Below are positions 9,180 through 18,130 of a stretch of DNA of 64,000 nucleotides, piece after piece. The DNA is from an uncultured Pelagibacteraceae bacterium (GTDB lineage Bacteria > Pseudomonadota > Alphaproteobacteria > Pelagibacterales > Pelagibacteraceae). The DNA lies in NCBI GenBank assembly GCA_902569405.1, contig CACFTX010000003.1, forward strand, positions 1 through 64,000, written 5' to 3'. Every line of letters begins with the position of its first letter. The stretch's first letter is position 1. Below the pieces are notes generated by a model. The model saw only the letters and a program-made list of their open reading frames with translations, did not search any database and had not been told where the DNA came from. Both the position numbers and the translations under genes were made by a program.

Positions 9180-9202
9180 GCAAATTTGCCTATAAGCAAA
9201 TT
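9180..9202. promoter_or_regulatory. Palindrome plus repeated half-site upstream of dctP (possible operator)
   Basis: GCAAATTTGC (9180-9189) is a perfect 10-bp palindrome, and the half GCAAATT recurs at 9196-9202, 16 bp from the first. Together they also make an inverted repeat AATTTGC-N6-GCAAATT. It lies 64 nt upstream of the dctP start, where a regulator could bind. No T tract follows, so a terminator for the upstream gene is less likely. Confidence 0.35.
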
Positions 9203-9248
9203 ATTTACAACTAAGGGTAGTAATTAATTATTTTTTTAATTTTATATC

Positions 9249-10622
9249 TTAATTAAGATCAAAAATCTTACCTGGATTCATTATGTTATTTGGATCTATC
9301 GTTCTTTTGATTGATTTCATAACAGGAATATTATCGGGATGCTCTTCTAGAAGATATTCTTTTTTATGAAGTCCTATACCATGTTCACCAGTAATTGTTC
9401 CGTTTAATTCTAAAGATTTTTTAATTAATAAGTCATTAAACTCTCTTATTTTTTTATATGTTTCTTTTTTTTCTGGATCAAAAGGTAAAAGTACGTGAAA
9501 ATTCCCATCTCCTAAATGACCAACCATTGGAGCTCTAAGTCCAAATTTTTTTGTTTGTTCTTCTGCAAAATTTACACACTCTGTTATCTTTGAAATAGGA
9601 AGACATACATCCGTCGAGTATACTCTTCCATTGTTAATTAAAGCTTTCACTGAATAGTAGACATCCCATCTTGCTTTCCAAAGTTTATTTCTTTCCTCTA
9701 AATCTTTAGCCCATTTAAAAGAACTTCCATTATTGTCTTTTGATATTTCTTCAACAATTTTAATATTTTCTTTATTAGATGAATCTGATCCATGAAATTC
9801 GAAAAATAATGTCGGGACTGCTTCAATATCTTTTAATTTAGAATAATTAATACTAATCTCCATTTGATCTTTATTTAGCATCTCAATCCTGGCAATTGGA
9901 ACACCATATTGAATAATCTGTTGTGCTGTTTGAACTGCATTTTCAAGATTAGGAAAATGACATACGGCGCTCATTATACTTTCAGGTATAGGAGATAATC
10001 TTAAAACAACTTCAGTTATTATACCCAATGTACCTTCTGAACCAATAAATAGGTTCGTTAAATTATAGCCTGCAGAAGTTTTTTTAGTTCTACTGCCTGT
10101 ATTTATAATATCACCATTAGGCAAAACTACCGTAAGACCGGTGATTACAGTTTTCATTGTTCCATATTTTACAGCCATTGTTCCTGAAGCCGAAGTTGAA
10201 GCCATACCACCAATTGCAGCATTGGCACCAGGATCGATGGGGAAAAAAACTCCATCCTCTCTTAAATGTTCATTTAATTGTTCTTTTGTGACACAAGCCT
10301 GAACTCTACAGTCGAAATCTTCAGCATTTACACTTAAAATTTTATTCATTTTTTCAAGTGAAATTGTTATTCCATTTTCATTTCCAACTACATTTCCTTC
10401 CAAAGAAGTGCCAGTTCCAAATGGTACTACTGGAGTCTTATACTCATTACATAATTTTAAAATTTTTGAAACTTCTTCATTAGTCTCTGGAAAAACAACT
10501 GCTTTAGATAAAACTGGATCATAAGTATCTTCGCCTCTTGCATAATTAGCTCTTGTTGATTCTGAAGTAGAAAATCTATTGTGGAAAATTTTTTTTAACT
10601 CACTTTGTATTTGTTCATTCAT
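9249..10622 (-). CDS. FAD-linked D-2-hydroxyacid dehydrogenase (D-lactate dehydrogenase / GlcD type)
   Basis: Oxidises a D-2-hydroxy acid such as D-lactate or glycolate to the 2-oxo acid and passes electrons to the respiratory chain. The 457-aa protein has an N-terminal PCMH-type FAD domain (PVVPFGTGTSLEGNV, then PIDPGANAAIGGMASTSASGT) and the C-terminal FAD-oxidase cap with GHLGDGNFH and NGTITGEHGIG, typical of LDHD/GlcD. No glcE or glcF partner is adjacent, which favours a single-subunit D-lactate-dehydrogenase type. It is transcribed in the same direction as the TRAP genes and the two L-hydroxyacid dehydrogenases. Confidence 0.88.
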   Translation of the reverse strand: MNEQIQSELKKIFHNRFSTSESTRANYARGEDTYDPVLSKAVVFPETNEEVSKILKLCNEYKTPVVPFGTGTSLEGNVVGNENGITISLEKMNKILSVNAEDFDCRVQACVTKEQLNEHLREDGVFFPIDPGANAAIGGMASTSASGTMAVKYGTMKTVITGLTVVLPNGDIINTGSRTKKTSAGYNLTNLFIGSEGTLGIITEVVLRLSPIPESIMSAVCHFPNLENAVQTAQQIIQYGVPIARIEMLNKDQMEISINYSKLKDIEAVPTLFFEFHGSDSSNKENIKIVEEISKDNNGSSFKWAKDLEERNKLWKARWDVYYSVKALINNGRVYSTDVCLPISKITECVNFAEEQTKKFGLRAPMVGHLGDGNFHVLLPFDPEKKETYKKIREFNDLLIKKSLELNGTITGEHGIGLHKKEYLLEEHPDNIPVMKSIKRTIDPNNIMNPGKIFDLN

Positions 10623-10669
10623 TTTTCTAGATTAATTATATAAAAATTATTAAATAAAATACACTTCAA

Positions 10670-11833
10670 TTATCCAATCATTTTTTTTATATTTTCTATT
10701 GCTTGAGAAATGTCATCTTGAGATGCGGCAAAACTAAACCTCACATAATCTAAAGCTTTTTTACCAAAAGAGGTACCTGGTACAATTGCAACTCCAGCTT
10801 CATGGAGACATCTTTTTGTGAACTCCTCTCCATTCATTCCAGTTCCTATAACATTTGGAAAAGCGTAAAAAGCCCCTCCGGGTAAACTACATTCAATTCC
10901 CTTAATACTATTTAATCCTTCACAAATTAATTTTCTTCTTTTTGTGAATTTTTCCATCATAAAATTTATAGAATCATCTGGACCATCAAGAGCGGCAATA
11001 CCACCAAATTGTATAGCAGCATTTACACATGAATGATTGTTGACACAGAACTTAATTACTTGTTCGACAAGTTTTTCCGGCCAAACAGCCCATCCTAAAC
11101 GCCAACCAGTCATTGAGTAAGCTTTGCTCCATCCGTCTAGTATAATTAATCTGTCGTATAAATCAGGGTAATCAAAAAAAGATGGCATTTTTTTTCCATC
11201 AAAAATTTGTCTAGAATAAATTTCATCACTTAAAATTGCTACATTTGGAAATTTTTTTAAGCCCTCCGCTAATTCATCTATTTTATTTTTTTCGGTAAAT
11301 GCCCCCGTAGGGTTATTTGGATTATTTAATATTATTAATCTAGTGTTTTCATTGATTAAAGATAATACTTTTTTTGGATTTATAGAAAAATCTTTATTCT
11401 CAAGCATATCTATTGGAACTGCCTTTGCCCCCGTATAATTTATCATCGACTCATAAATCGGAAAACCTGGGTCTGGATATATTATTTCAGCTCCTGGCTC
11501 GCCAAATAAAGTTATTGCATAATACATTGTGGGTTTTCCGCCTGGCATAATAATTACTCTCTCGGGATCAATTTTTGTATTATAAAGTTTTTTTATTTTT
11601 CTTGTAACAGCTTGTCTACACTCAATTATTCCATTTGGTAAAACGTATCCGTGATGGCCGTCATCTAAGGCTTTTTTTGTTGCATCCACAACATGTTTAG
11701 GCGATTTAAAATCTGGCTGTCCTACACTCAAGTGAATTATTTTCTTCCCATCTGCTTCTAATTTTTTTGCTTCTGCTAAAATTTTAAAAGCTGACTCTGT
11801 TCCTAGTCTTTCGAGATTTTTTGCAAATTTCAT
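10670..11833 (-). CDS. Class I/II pyridoxal-phosphate aminotransferase (AspB-like)
   Basis: Transfers an amino group between an amino acid and a 2-oxo acid. The fold-type I signature is present: the NNPNNPTG loop near 170-177, LSDEIY (201-206) with the PLP-binding Asp, and Schiff-base Lys237 in DGWSKAYSMTGWRLGW. The length of 387 aa matches AspC/AspB subgroup I. It lies one base after the first L-2-hydroxyacid dehydrogenase gene, so it may aminate the 2-oxo acid which that enzyme makes. The exact substrate pair is unknown. Confidence 0.88.
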   Translation of the reverse strand: MKFAKNLERLGTESAFKILAEAKKLEADGKKIIHLSVGQPDFKSPKHVVDATKKALDDGHHGYVLPNGIIECRQAVTRKIKKLYNTKIDPERVIIMPGGKPTMYYAITLFGEPGAEIIYPDPGFPIYESMINYTGAKAVPIDMLENKDFSINPKKVLSLINENTRLIILNNPNNPTGAFTEKNKIDELAEGLKKFPNVAILSDEIYSRQIFDGKKMPSFFDYPDLYDRLIILDGWSKAYSMTGWRLGWAVWPEKLVEQVIKFCVNNHSCVNAAIQFGGIAALDGPDDSINFMMEKFTKRRKLICEGLNSIKGIECSLPGGAFYAFPNVIGTGMNGEEFTKRCLHEAGVAIVPGTSFGKKALDYVRFSFAASQDDISQAIENIKKMIG

Positions 11834-11834
11834 T

Positions 11835-12986
11835 TTATTTTCTATAAATTAATTTTGAAATATTTAATTCTTCTAAATTTTTACAACCCATCAACATCAT
11901 ATCTCTTTCAATTTCGTTTTGCATGTTTTGAAGAAGTTTCTCAACTCCTTTTTGACCACCAGCACTAAGGCTAAAAAGAAATGCTTTTCCAAGACTACAT
12001 GCTTTTGCACCAGCTGCAATTGCTTTTAAGACATGTGTGCCTCTTCTTATTCCCCCATCCAATATAATTTCTATTTTATCTCCAACAGCATCAGAAATTT
12101 CTTTTATCTGATCAAATGGTGAAGTTGATCCGTCAAGTTGTCTTCCTCCATGATTCGAAATTATTATTGCTGTACAACCAATATCTATTGCGCGTTTTGC
12201 GTCTTCAACACTCATTATTCCCTTTAATGCAAATGGTCCATTCCATTTTCTTACAACGTACTCTGCATCTTTCCAATTCATACCAGGATCATATTGTTCA
12301 TTGATATACTCTATGACTGATTTAGTGATATTGGTCCCTTTATTTGTCTTATTTTTTACATTTGATAACTCGAATTTTTTATTAGTAAAATAATCAAACA
12401 CCCACCTTGGTCTCATAGCAAAACTCATTAAACTGTTTAAAGTTAGTTTTGGCGGTGTTGTAAATCCTGTTCTATGATCTCTCTCTCTATTCCCAGCTAC
12501 AATTGTATCTACAGTTAAACACAATCCATCAAAGTTTGCTCTTTTACATCTTTCAACTAAATCATCAGTAATAGATTTATCTTTATGTATATACAATTGA
12601 AAAAGCTTAGGTCCACTTGAGATATTAGATATTTCTTCAATAGAGGTATTTGCCATTGTAGACATACTATACATGGTTCCAAATTTTTCTGCGGCCTTTG
12701 CAGAGGCCTTGTCGCCATCTGGATGATATAATCTTTGCATAGCAGTTGGTGAAAAAAACAAAGGAATATTTATTTTTCTACCAAAAATCGTTGTTGATAA
12801 ATCTGGTTTTCCTGTTCCCCTTAAAATATTTGGGATTAAGTCACATGAATTAAAAGCTTCAGTATTTCTTTTAAGTGTTGTTTCATCATCTGAACCTCCA
12901 TCGATGTAATGAAAAATTGGTGATGGTAGTTTTTTCTTTGCTAATTTTCGAAAATCATCAAAGTTATGACAATCTTCAAGATTCAT
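11835..12986 (-). CDS. FMN-dependent L-2-hydroxyacid dehydrogenase (LldD family), copy 1
   Basis: Oxidises an L-2-hydroxy acid (lactate, glycolate or similar) with FMN. The 383-aa TIM barrel has the catalytic His279 in IISNHGGRQLDGS, FHYIDGG with Tyr27, and QLYIHKD with Gln130 and Tyr132, all at positions expected for glycolate oxidase / lactate dehydrogenase. The FMN phosphate region LDGGIRRGTHVLKA is intact. Its start overlaps the end of the second copy by 11 nt and the two proteins align without gaps to at least residue 290, so they are tandem paralogues. Confidence 0.92.
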   Translation of the reverse strand: MNLEDCHNFDDFRKLAKKKLPSPIFHYIDGGSDDETTLKRNTEAFNSCDLIPNILRGTGKPDLSTTIFGRKINIPLFFSPTAMQRLYHPDGDKASAKAAEKFGTMYSMSTMANTSIEEISNISSGPKLFQLYIHKDKSITDDLVERCKRANFDGLCLTVDTIVAGNRERDHRTGFTTPPKLTLNSLMSFAMRPRWVFDYFTNKKFELSNVKNKTNKGTNITKSVIEYINEQYDPGMNWKDAEYVVRKWNGPFALKGIMSVEDAKRAIDIGCTAIIISNHGGRQLDGSTSPFDQIKEISDAVGDKIEIILDGGIRRGTHVLKAIAAGAKACSLGKAFLFSLSAGGQKGVEKLLQNMQNEIERDMMLMGCKNLEELNISKLIYRK

Positions 12987-14136
12987 TTTTTCTGAATCTC
13001 AGGTTACTTCTATTTAAGTCACTTATTTTGGTACAGCCCATAAGCTTCATATCTCTCACAAGTTCGGCTTTATACTGACCTAAAGCTCTTTCAACACCAG
13101 CTTGTCCAGCTGCAGCTAATGCATAAAGATAGAGTCTTCCGCCAGAGCATGCTTTCGCTCCAATAGATAAAGCTTTAAGCATATGAGTTCCTCTTTGAAA
13201 TCCTCCCTCACAAATAACATCTATTTTATCACCAACAGAATCAACAATTTCTGCTAATTGATCAAATGGTGATCTCGATCCATCAAGTTGTCTTCCTCCA
13301 TGATTTGAAACCATTATTCCTGTACAGCCAATATCTACTGCACGTTTTGCATCTTCAACACTCATCACTCCTTTAAGTGCAAAATGACCTCCCCATTGAG
13401 AACATAGTTTTTCAGCATCGTTCCAATTCATAGATTGATCCAGCATAGTAGAAAAATAATTACCAATTGAAGTGTTGGTGCTAGTACCTTCTTTGACATA
13501 ATCTTGAAGATGAGGTAATTCAAACTTACCTTTTGTTAAATAGTTTATTCCCCACATTGGTTTTGTAGCAAAACTATACAAGCTCGATAATGTGAGTTTA
13601 GGAGGAGATGTAAATCCAGTCCTAAGGTCTCTTTCACGATTTCCTCCCGTAATTGTATCTACTGTCAAAGCCAAAACGTCAAACTTTGCTGCCTTTGCTC
13701 TCTCCAAACAAGAGTCATTTAAACCTCTATCTTTATGAAAATAAAATTGAAACATTTTTGGGGTATCTATAAGTGAAGCTATCTCTTCAACACTAACAGT
13801 TGCCAAAGCAGAAACACCAAACATTGTATTAAATTTTTGGGCGGCTTTCCCAACTGCTCTTTCTCCATCGTAATGAAAAAGCCTTTGTAAAGCTGTTGGA
13901 GCACAATAAAAAGGAAGATCAATTTTTTTTCCAAATATAGTTGTTGAAAGATCTACGTTCTCAACTCCTCTTAATACATTTGGAATTAAATCTACATCAT
14001 TAAAAGCACTGGTGTTTCTCTTGTATGTAATCTCATCATCTGCAGCTCCATCAATATAATGAAAAATCGGAGATGGTAATTTCTTTTCAGCCAACTTTCT
14101 AAAGTCATAAAAATTATGACAATCCTTTAACTTCAT
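12976..14136 (-). CDS. FMN-dependent L-2-hydroxyacid dehydrogenase (LldD family), copy 2
   Basis: First gene of the tandem pair, 386 aa. It shares the layout of copy 1 residue by residue: FHYIDGA with Tyr27, QFYFHKD with Tyr132 and the catalytic His279 in SNHGGRQLDGS. Differences cluster in the barrel loops near residues 205-235, which help shape the active-site mouth in this family, so the two enzymes may differ in substrate. It ends with RFRKNES, and the stop lies inside the next gene's first codons. It follows the PagL-like gene by 9 nt and may start the transcription unit with it. Confidence 0.92.
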   Translation of the reverse strand: MKLKDCHNFYDFRKLAEKKLPSPIFHYIDGAADDEITYKRNTSAFNDVDLIPNVLRGVENVDLSTTIFGKKIDLPFYCAPTALQRLFHYDGERAVGKAAQKFNTMFGVSALATVSVEEIASLIDTPKMFQFYFHKDRGLNDSCLERAKAAKFDVLALTVDTITGGNRERDLRTGFTSPPKLTLSSLYSFATKPMWGINYLTKGKFELPHLQDYVKEGTSTNTSIGNYFSTMLDQSMNWNDAEKLCSQWGGHFALKGVMSVEDAKRAVDIGCTGIMVSNHGGRQLDGSRSPFDQLAEIVDSVGDKIDVICEGGFQRGTHMLKALSIGAKACSGGRLYLYALAAAGQAGVERALGQYKAELVRDMKLMGCTKISDLNRSNLRFRKNES

Positions 14137-14145
14137 AATTTATTA

Positions 14146-14673
14146 TTAAAATTTTTTCAGAAAATTAAACATATAACTATTTGCGCCTGGATTTTTATCT
14201 CCTAAACTTGCATTAGATAAATGATTATATGAAAAACCAAATTGACTTTCTTTTGGTAGGTCTAATGATAACTGAACTTCGCTTTTAAATTCTACCATAT
14301 GTCCTAGATCTTTGCCATCTCCCTGGTTGTATATTCCCGGAGTAAAGCTTGGCGTTATATTAATATTACCAACTTTATACATTGCTTGAACGCCTGTATA
14401 AAAATAACTAGAACTATCCTGAGTAATTAAAGCTCCTGTAACAGGTGAAAGAGTTCCTAAAAAACTTTCTCTTATAAGATTTTCGTTTTGATGTTGAAAA
14501 CCAAGTATTGTAGATCTTTTACCATCGTCACTAAAATCAAACATGCCAGTATAAATATTAAATTCATGTTCATTACCTGAAATTTTTTTAACCTCTTCAC
14601 TTTTTAAAGGTAAAGATATTAATAAAAAAACGTTAACTAGAAAAAAATATTTTTTTATAAATTTTAGTTTCAT
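14146..14673 (-). CDS. PagL-like acyloxyacyl hydrolase (lipid A 3-O-deacylase family)
   Basis: A 175-residue secreted beta-barrel candidate. It has a signal peptide (Lys-rich start, hydrophobic to about residue 22, then LKSEE), alternating polar/hydrophobic strands, and ends in a terminal Phe (NFLKKF) like outer-membrane barrels. The motif YNHLSNASLGDKNPG resembles the PagL active-site segment, with the His and Ser two apart as in the catalytic pair. PagL removes the 3-O-linked acyl chain of lipid A in the outer membrane. The third catalytic residue could not be assigned by eye. Confidence 0.7.
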   Translation of the reverse strand: MKLKFIKKYFFLVNVFLLISLPLKSEEVKKISGNEHEFNIYTGMFDFSDDGKRSTILGFQHQNENLIRESFLGTLSPVTGALITQDSSSYFYTGVQAMYKVGNINITPSFTPGIYNQGDGKDLGHMVEFKSEVQLSLDLPKESQFGFSYNHLSNASLGDKNPGANSYMFNFLKKF

Positions 14674-14703
14674 ATGTTATTTTTATATCTTTTTTATATA
14701 TAG

Positions 14704-15075
14704 TTAAACCTTTCGAAACACTAGTTTTCTAAGTATTATTGCACCTCCTAAAAAAAATAACAATACTGGCAATCCCCATAAAATAAACGTATTTCTGTTA
14801 AAGTTTGTATCATAAACAATCCATTCTCCATATTTATCTTTAAGAAGCTCATAAATTTCTTTCTCGCTTAATCCTTGCTCTATTTTCTTATTTATTAAAA
14901 TCTTCATACTAACTGCAAAATCAGACTGGGAATCATAAATTGACTGTCCTTGACATGTTAAACATCTTAAATTCTTTGAAATTTTAATTGTAAGTTGATC
15001 ATTTTTTTCTGCATGACAAATAGAAAAAAAATTTAATATAATAAATAACAAAAAAAATATTTTAGATAATTTCAT
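14704..15075 (-). CDS. ccmH: Cytochrome c maturation protein CcmH (CycL/NrfF type)
   Basis: Periplasmic thiol-disulfide protein that reduces or holds the CXXCH motif of apocytochrome c for haem ligation. It has a signal peptide (to about residue 22), the diagnostic LRCLTCQGQS with Cys38 and Cys41, the GLSEKEIYELLKDKYGEWIVY segment and one C-terminal membrane anchor (about 100-117). At 123 aa it is the short form without the CcmI-like TPR region of E. coli CcmH. It is the last gene of the ccm run, and its start overlaps ccmG by 4 nt. Confidence 0.93.
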   Translation of the reverse strand: MKLSKIFFLLFIILNFFSICHAEKNDQLTIKISKNLRCLTCQGQSIYDSQSDFAVSMKILINKKIEQGLSEKEIYELLKDKYGEWIVYDTNFNRNTFILWGLPVLLFFLGGAIILRKLVFRKV

Positions 15076-15593
15076 TTCACTATCGAATTAATTTGTCTTA
15101 CTGAATCGTCACTTAAATTTCCAATAAAAGTTCTAATTATTTTTTTATCTTTATTAATCAAAAAAGTTTCGGGTATTCCATAGCCACCAAACTCAATTGA
15201 TAGCACCCCACTTTTATCGACTAAAATAATAGAAAAAGGATTACCTAGATTTTTTAAAAATTTTTTTGCTTTTTTTGGATCATCTTTATAGTTTAACCCT
15301 ATAAGTTTAATTGAAGAATTTTTGCTTAGTTCCATTAGTTGAGGATGTTCCTTTCGACAAGGAGCGCACCAACTAGCCCAAATATTTAAAATATAATAAT
15401 CACTACCATAAAATATTTCATTCGATGTAATTTTTTTTTTAGTAAAAAGATCTTCAGATACAAATTCAGCTAATTGTCTGTCTTCTTTTTTTTCTGGAAC
15501 GTAAATGTTTGAACTTTCTAAGCTTTTAAATAATACAAAAAAACAAAAACTTAAAAAAAATACTAATAAAATAATTAAAATTTTATTTCTCAT
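15072..15593 (-). CDS. ccmG: Thiol:disulfide interchange protein CcmG / DsbE
   Basis: A membrane-anchored periplasmic thioredoxin-like reductant for apocytochrome c or CcmH. The N-terminal helix spans about residues 4-22. The thioredoxin domain carries WASWCAPCRKEHP with Cys76 and Cys79, and the family's cis-Pro region GYGIPETFLI. The length of 173 aa is normal. It overlaps ccmF upstream by 11 nt and ccmH downstream by 4 nt, consistent with coupled translation. Confidence 0.94.
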   Translation of the reverse strand: MRNKILIILLVFFLSFCFFVLFKSLESSNIYVPEKKEDRQLAEFVSEDLFTKKKITSNEIFYGSDYYILNIWASWCAPCRKEHPQLMELSKNSSIKLIGLNYKDDPKKAKKFLKNLGNPFSIILVDKSGVLSIEFGGYGIPETFLINKDKKIIRTFIGNLSDDSVRQINSIVK

Positions 15594-17463
15594 ATAATCT
15601 GTTATATAAACTTAAAAATCCTCCAATAGCCAATAACAAAGTCGATATCCAAATCCAAATCATAAATGGTTTAACTTGATATCTTACATTAAAATATTCA
15701 TTACCTTTAATTGTGTTCATGACCAAAAATCTATCTCTAAAAAAAGTTGTTTTAATATCTGCTTCACTAGTAATTACCACTGGCTGATCGTAGATCCTTA
15801 ATTCAGGTTTAAATAGTGATATATTTTTTTTATCATCTTCAACTTTAAAATAACCAACAACTGACTGATAATTTTCTTTTTGATTGTTTTCTAAAGACTT
15901 AAAGAATATTTGTTCATTTTTAAAAGTAAATTTTTCACCCACTTTTAAATTAATTATAGCTTCAGTAGATAAGATACCATTAAGTAAAATACTTAAAATT
16001 AACATACTAAAGCCAAAATGAGATAATTTTTTTGAAATATTATATAATTCTTTAGAGAAAAAATCTTTGATTGTGACTATGAATAAATAAAAAGATGCCG
16101 CTATTAAAACAGTATTAATTAAGTTTGTTTTGCCAATTTTTTTGTAAATTATAAAAGATATTATTAAGGAAATAAAAAAGAATATGAAAAGTTGAAATTT
16201 ATTTTTAATATTAGTTTCCTTAATCCATTTTAAATTGGGTCCTAAAGACATAAAAATAAGAAAAAATATTAAAAATGGTACTATTAACTTATTATAAAAT
16301 GGTGGACCAACAGAAATTTTATGATCAATTAAAACTTCTAAAAAAATTGGATATAAAGTACCAATTAATACAACAGATAAAAAATACATTAAAAACCAGT
16401 TATTTACTAAAATTGAAACTTCCTTACTAAAAAAATAAATTTTTTTATAATCTTTTTGTTTATCCTTATTAAAAATAAAAAAAATAATTAAAGCAATTAT
16501 TATTAAAAAAAATAAAAAACACAGAATAAAAATACCTCTTGATGGATCATTTGCAAATGTATGTACTGAGTTTAATATTCCTGATCTTACTAGAAATGTT
16601 CCACACATACTTAAAGTAAAAGTTGCTATTGATAAAATAATTGTCCAAGATTTTAGAAGTTCTCTTTTTTCAAGAACTAAAATACAATGAAGTAGAGCAG
16701 TTAAACAAATCCAGGGCATTAATGATACATTTTCAACTGGATCCCAAAACCAAAAGCCGCCCCAACCTAGTTCATAATAAGCCCAAATCGAACCCACCAT
16801 AATTCCAATGGTTAAAAAAATCCATGAAATTAAGATCCAAATCTTAATATTTTTTGCCCAATTTTTTGAGATATAATTTTCAATTACTGCGGCAAGTGTT
16901 GCTGAAAAAATTAATGATGAGCCTACATAACCTACATATAAAATTGGAGGATGAATTGCTAATGCCGGATCTTGTAAAATAGGATTAAGACCTAATCCTT
17001 CCATTGGTATAGGAAATAAATAGTTAAAAGGATTAGAGGTTATTAAAACAAATAAAAAAAAACCTATAATAATTACTTGTTGAAAAACTACAGTTAGAAT
17101 TCTGTACCTTTTTAATTCATTTTTAGAATTAATTAAAAATAAAAACAAAAATAAAGTTAAAACCAATAACCAAAGTAATAAACTTCCTTCATGATTACCC
17201 CATGTACCTGAAATTTTATAAAAAATAGGTTTGTTAGTATGAGAGTTATTAAAAACTGTTTCGTTACTAAAATCAGATATAACAAAACAAATAACTAAAC
17301 TAAGAAAACTAATTAATACAAAAAAAAGTTGTAAAAATGATATCGAAAAAATACGCTTATCAATAATTTGTGATTTATAACTTTTTAATGATAGTAAAAA
17401 AATTAAAATTGAAGTTAGTAACCCTATAACAAGAGAATAGTGGCCTATATGATTAGCTAACAA
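15583..17463 (-). CDS. ccmF: Haem lyase subunit CcmF
   Basis: Integral membrane core of the cytochrome c haem lyase, which attaches haem delivered by CcmE. The 626-aa protein has many membrane helices, the periplasmic WGNHEGSLLLW segment (88-98), the conserved HPPILYVGYVG (171-181) and the WWD haem-handling motif GWGGFWFWDPVEN (233-245). A periplasmic loop near the C terminus (about 500-600) precedes a last helix. It sits 1 nt after ccmE. Confidence 0.96.
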   Translation of the reverse strand: MLANHIGHYSLVIGLLTSILIFLLSLKSYKSQIIDKRIFSISFLQLFFVLISFLSLVICFVISDFSNETVFNNSHTNKPIFYKISGTWGNHEGSLLLWLLVLTLFLFLFLINSKNELKRYRILTVVFQQVIIIGFFLFVLITSNPFNYLFPIPMEGLGLNPILQDPALAIHPPILYVGYVGSSLIFSATLAAVIENYISKNWAKNIKIWILISWIFLTIGIMVGSIWAYYELGWGGFWFWDPVENVSLMPWICLTALLHCILVLEKRELLKSWTIILSIATFTLSMCGTFLVRSGILNSVHTFANDPSRGIFILCFLFFLIIIALIIFFIFNKDKQKDYKKIYFFSKEVSILVNNWFLMYFLSVVLIGTLYPIFLEVLIDHKISVGPPFYNKLIVPFLIFFLIFMSLGPNLKWIKETNIKNKFQLFIFFFISLIISFIIYKKIGKTNLINTVLIAASFYLFIVTIKDFFSKELYNISKKLSHFGFSMLILSILLNGILSTEAIINLKVGEKFTFKNEQIFFKSLENNQKENYQSVVGYFKVEDDKKNISLFKPELRIYDQPVVITSEADIKTTFFRDRFLVMNTIKGNEYFNVRYQVKPFMIWIWISTLLLAIGGFLSLYNRLYEK

Positions 17464-17464
17464 T

Positions 17465-17881
17465 TTATTTATCTCCCAAAGCTTCTTTTACTTCTGGTGG
17501 CATATAATTTTCATCATGCTTTGCCAAAATTTTAACTGCCTTTAAATAATTTCTATCTTGCAAAAAACCTTCAGCTACAACTCCTTTATTTTCTGAAAAT
17601 AAATTTGGTACTGAGCCTGAATAACTAACATTAATCTCATTTTTAAAGTCAGTTACTATAAAATTAATTTTGTCAGAATTAATACTTATAGACTTTTTTT
17701 TTACCATTCCTCCAACTCTAATTTTTTTAGTTTCAATTTCTTCTAAATTTTTAATATCTGTAGGAGAAAGAAAAAAAACTACATCTTTTTCTAAAGATTT
17801 AAGAATTAATAAAACAGACAACACTATGGATAAAACAAGTGCCAATAAAAATACTATTCTTAATTTAACTTTTTTAACCAT
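17465..17881 (-). CDS. ccmE: Haem chaperone CcmE
   Basis: Periplasmic haem carrier that binds haem covalently through a histidine and hands it to CcmF. It has one N-terminal membrane helix (about 8-28), an OB-fold domain with [11 protein letters not shown], and the haem-attachment motif [12 protein letters not shown] with His122 and Tyr126. The length of 138 aa is typical. It lies 15 nt after ccmD. Confidence 0.96.
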   Translation of the reverse strand: MVKKVKLRIVFLLALVLSIVLSVLLILKSLEKDVVFFLSPTDIKNLEEIETKKIRVGGMVKKKSISINSDKINFIVTDFKNEINVSYSGSVPNLFSENKGVVAEGFLQDRNYLKAVKILAKHDENYMPPEVKEALGDK

Positions 17882-17896
17882 TTTTGGAATTTAAAG

Positions 17897-18130
17897 TTAA
17901 ATTTTAGTAATTACAGTATTTAGCAGTATCTCTTTATTTATTTTTTGTTCTCTAACAATAGCTACCTTAGCTTTGTTTAATGAGCCAAATTTATCAATAT
18001 ATTTTTTTTGTTCTTTCAATAACTGAAGTTTCGTTAATAAATATAATGATGCGAAACTCGTAAGGGTAAAGAAAAAAGCTGACCAAACATATGGTCCGTA
18101 CCCATTCATTAAAATTATCTCTTTGATCAT
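17897..18130 (-). CDS. ccmD: Haem exporter accessory protein CcmD
   Basis: A 77-residue single-helix protein with the family signature GYGPYVWSAFFFTL at residues 10-23, followed by a basic/charged cytoplasmic tail. CcmD associates with CcmC and helps release holo-CcmE. The tail is longer than in many homologues and its last 30 residues look poorly conserved. It overlaps ccmC by 4 nt. The position between ccmC and ccmE supports the call. Confidence 0.88.
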   Translation of the reverse strand: MIKEIILMNGYGPYVWSAFFFTLTSFASLYLLTKLQLLKEQKKYIDKFGSLNKAKVAIVREQKINKEILLNTVITKI

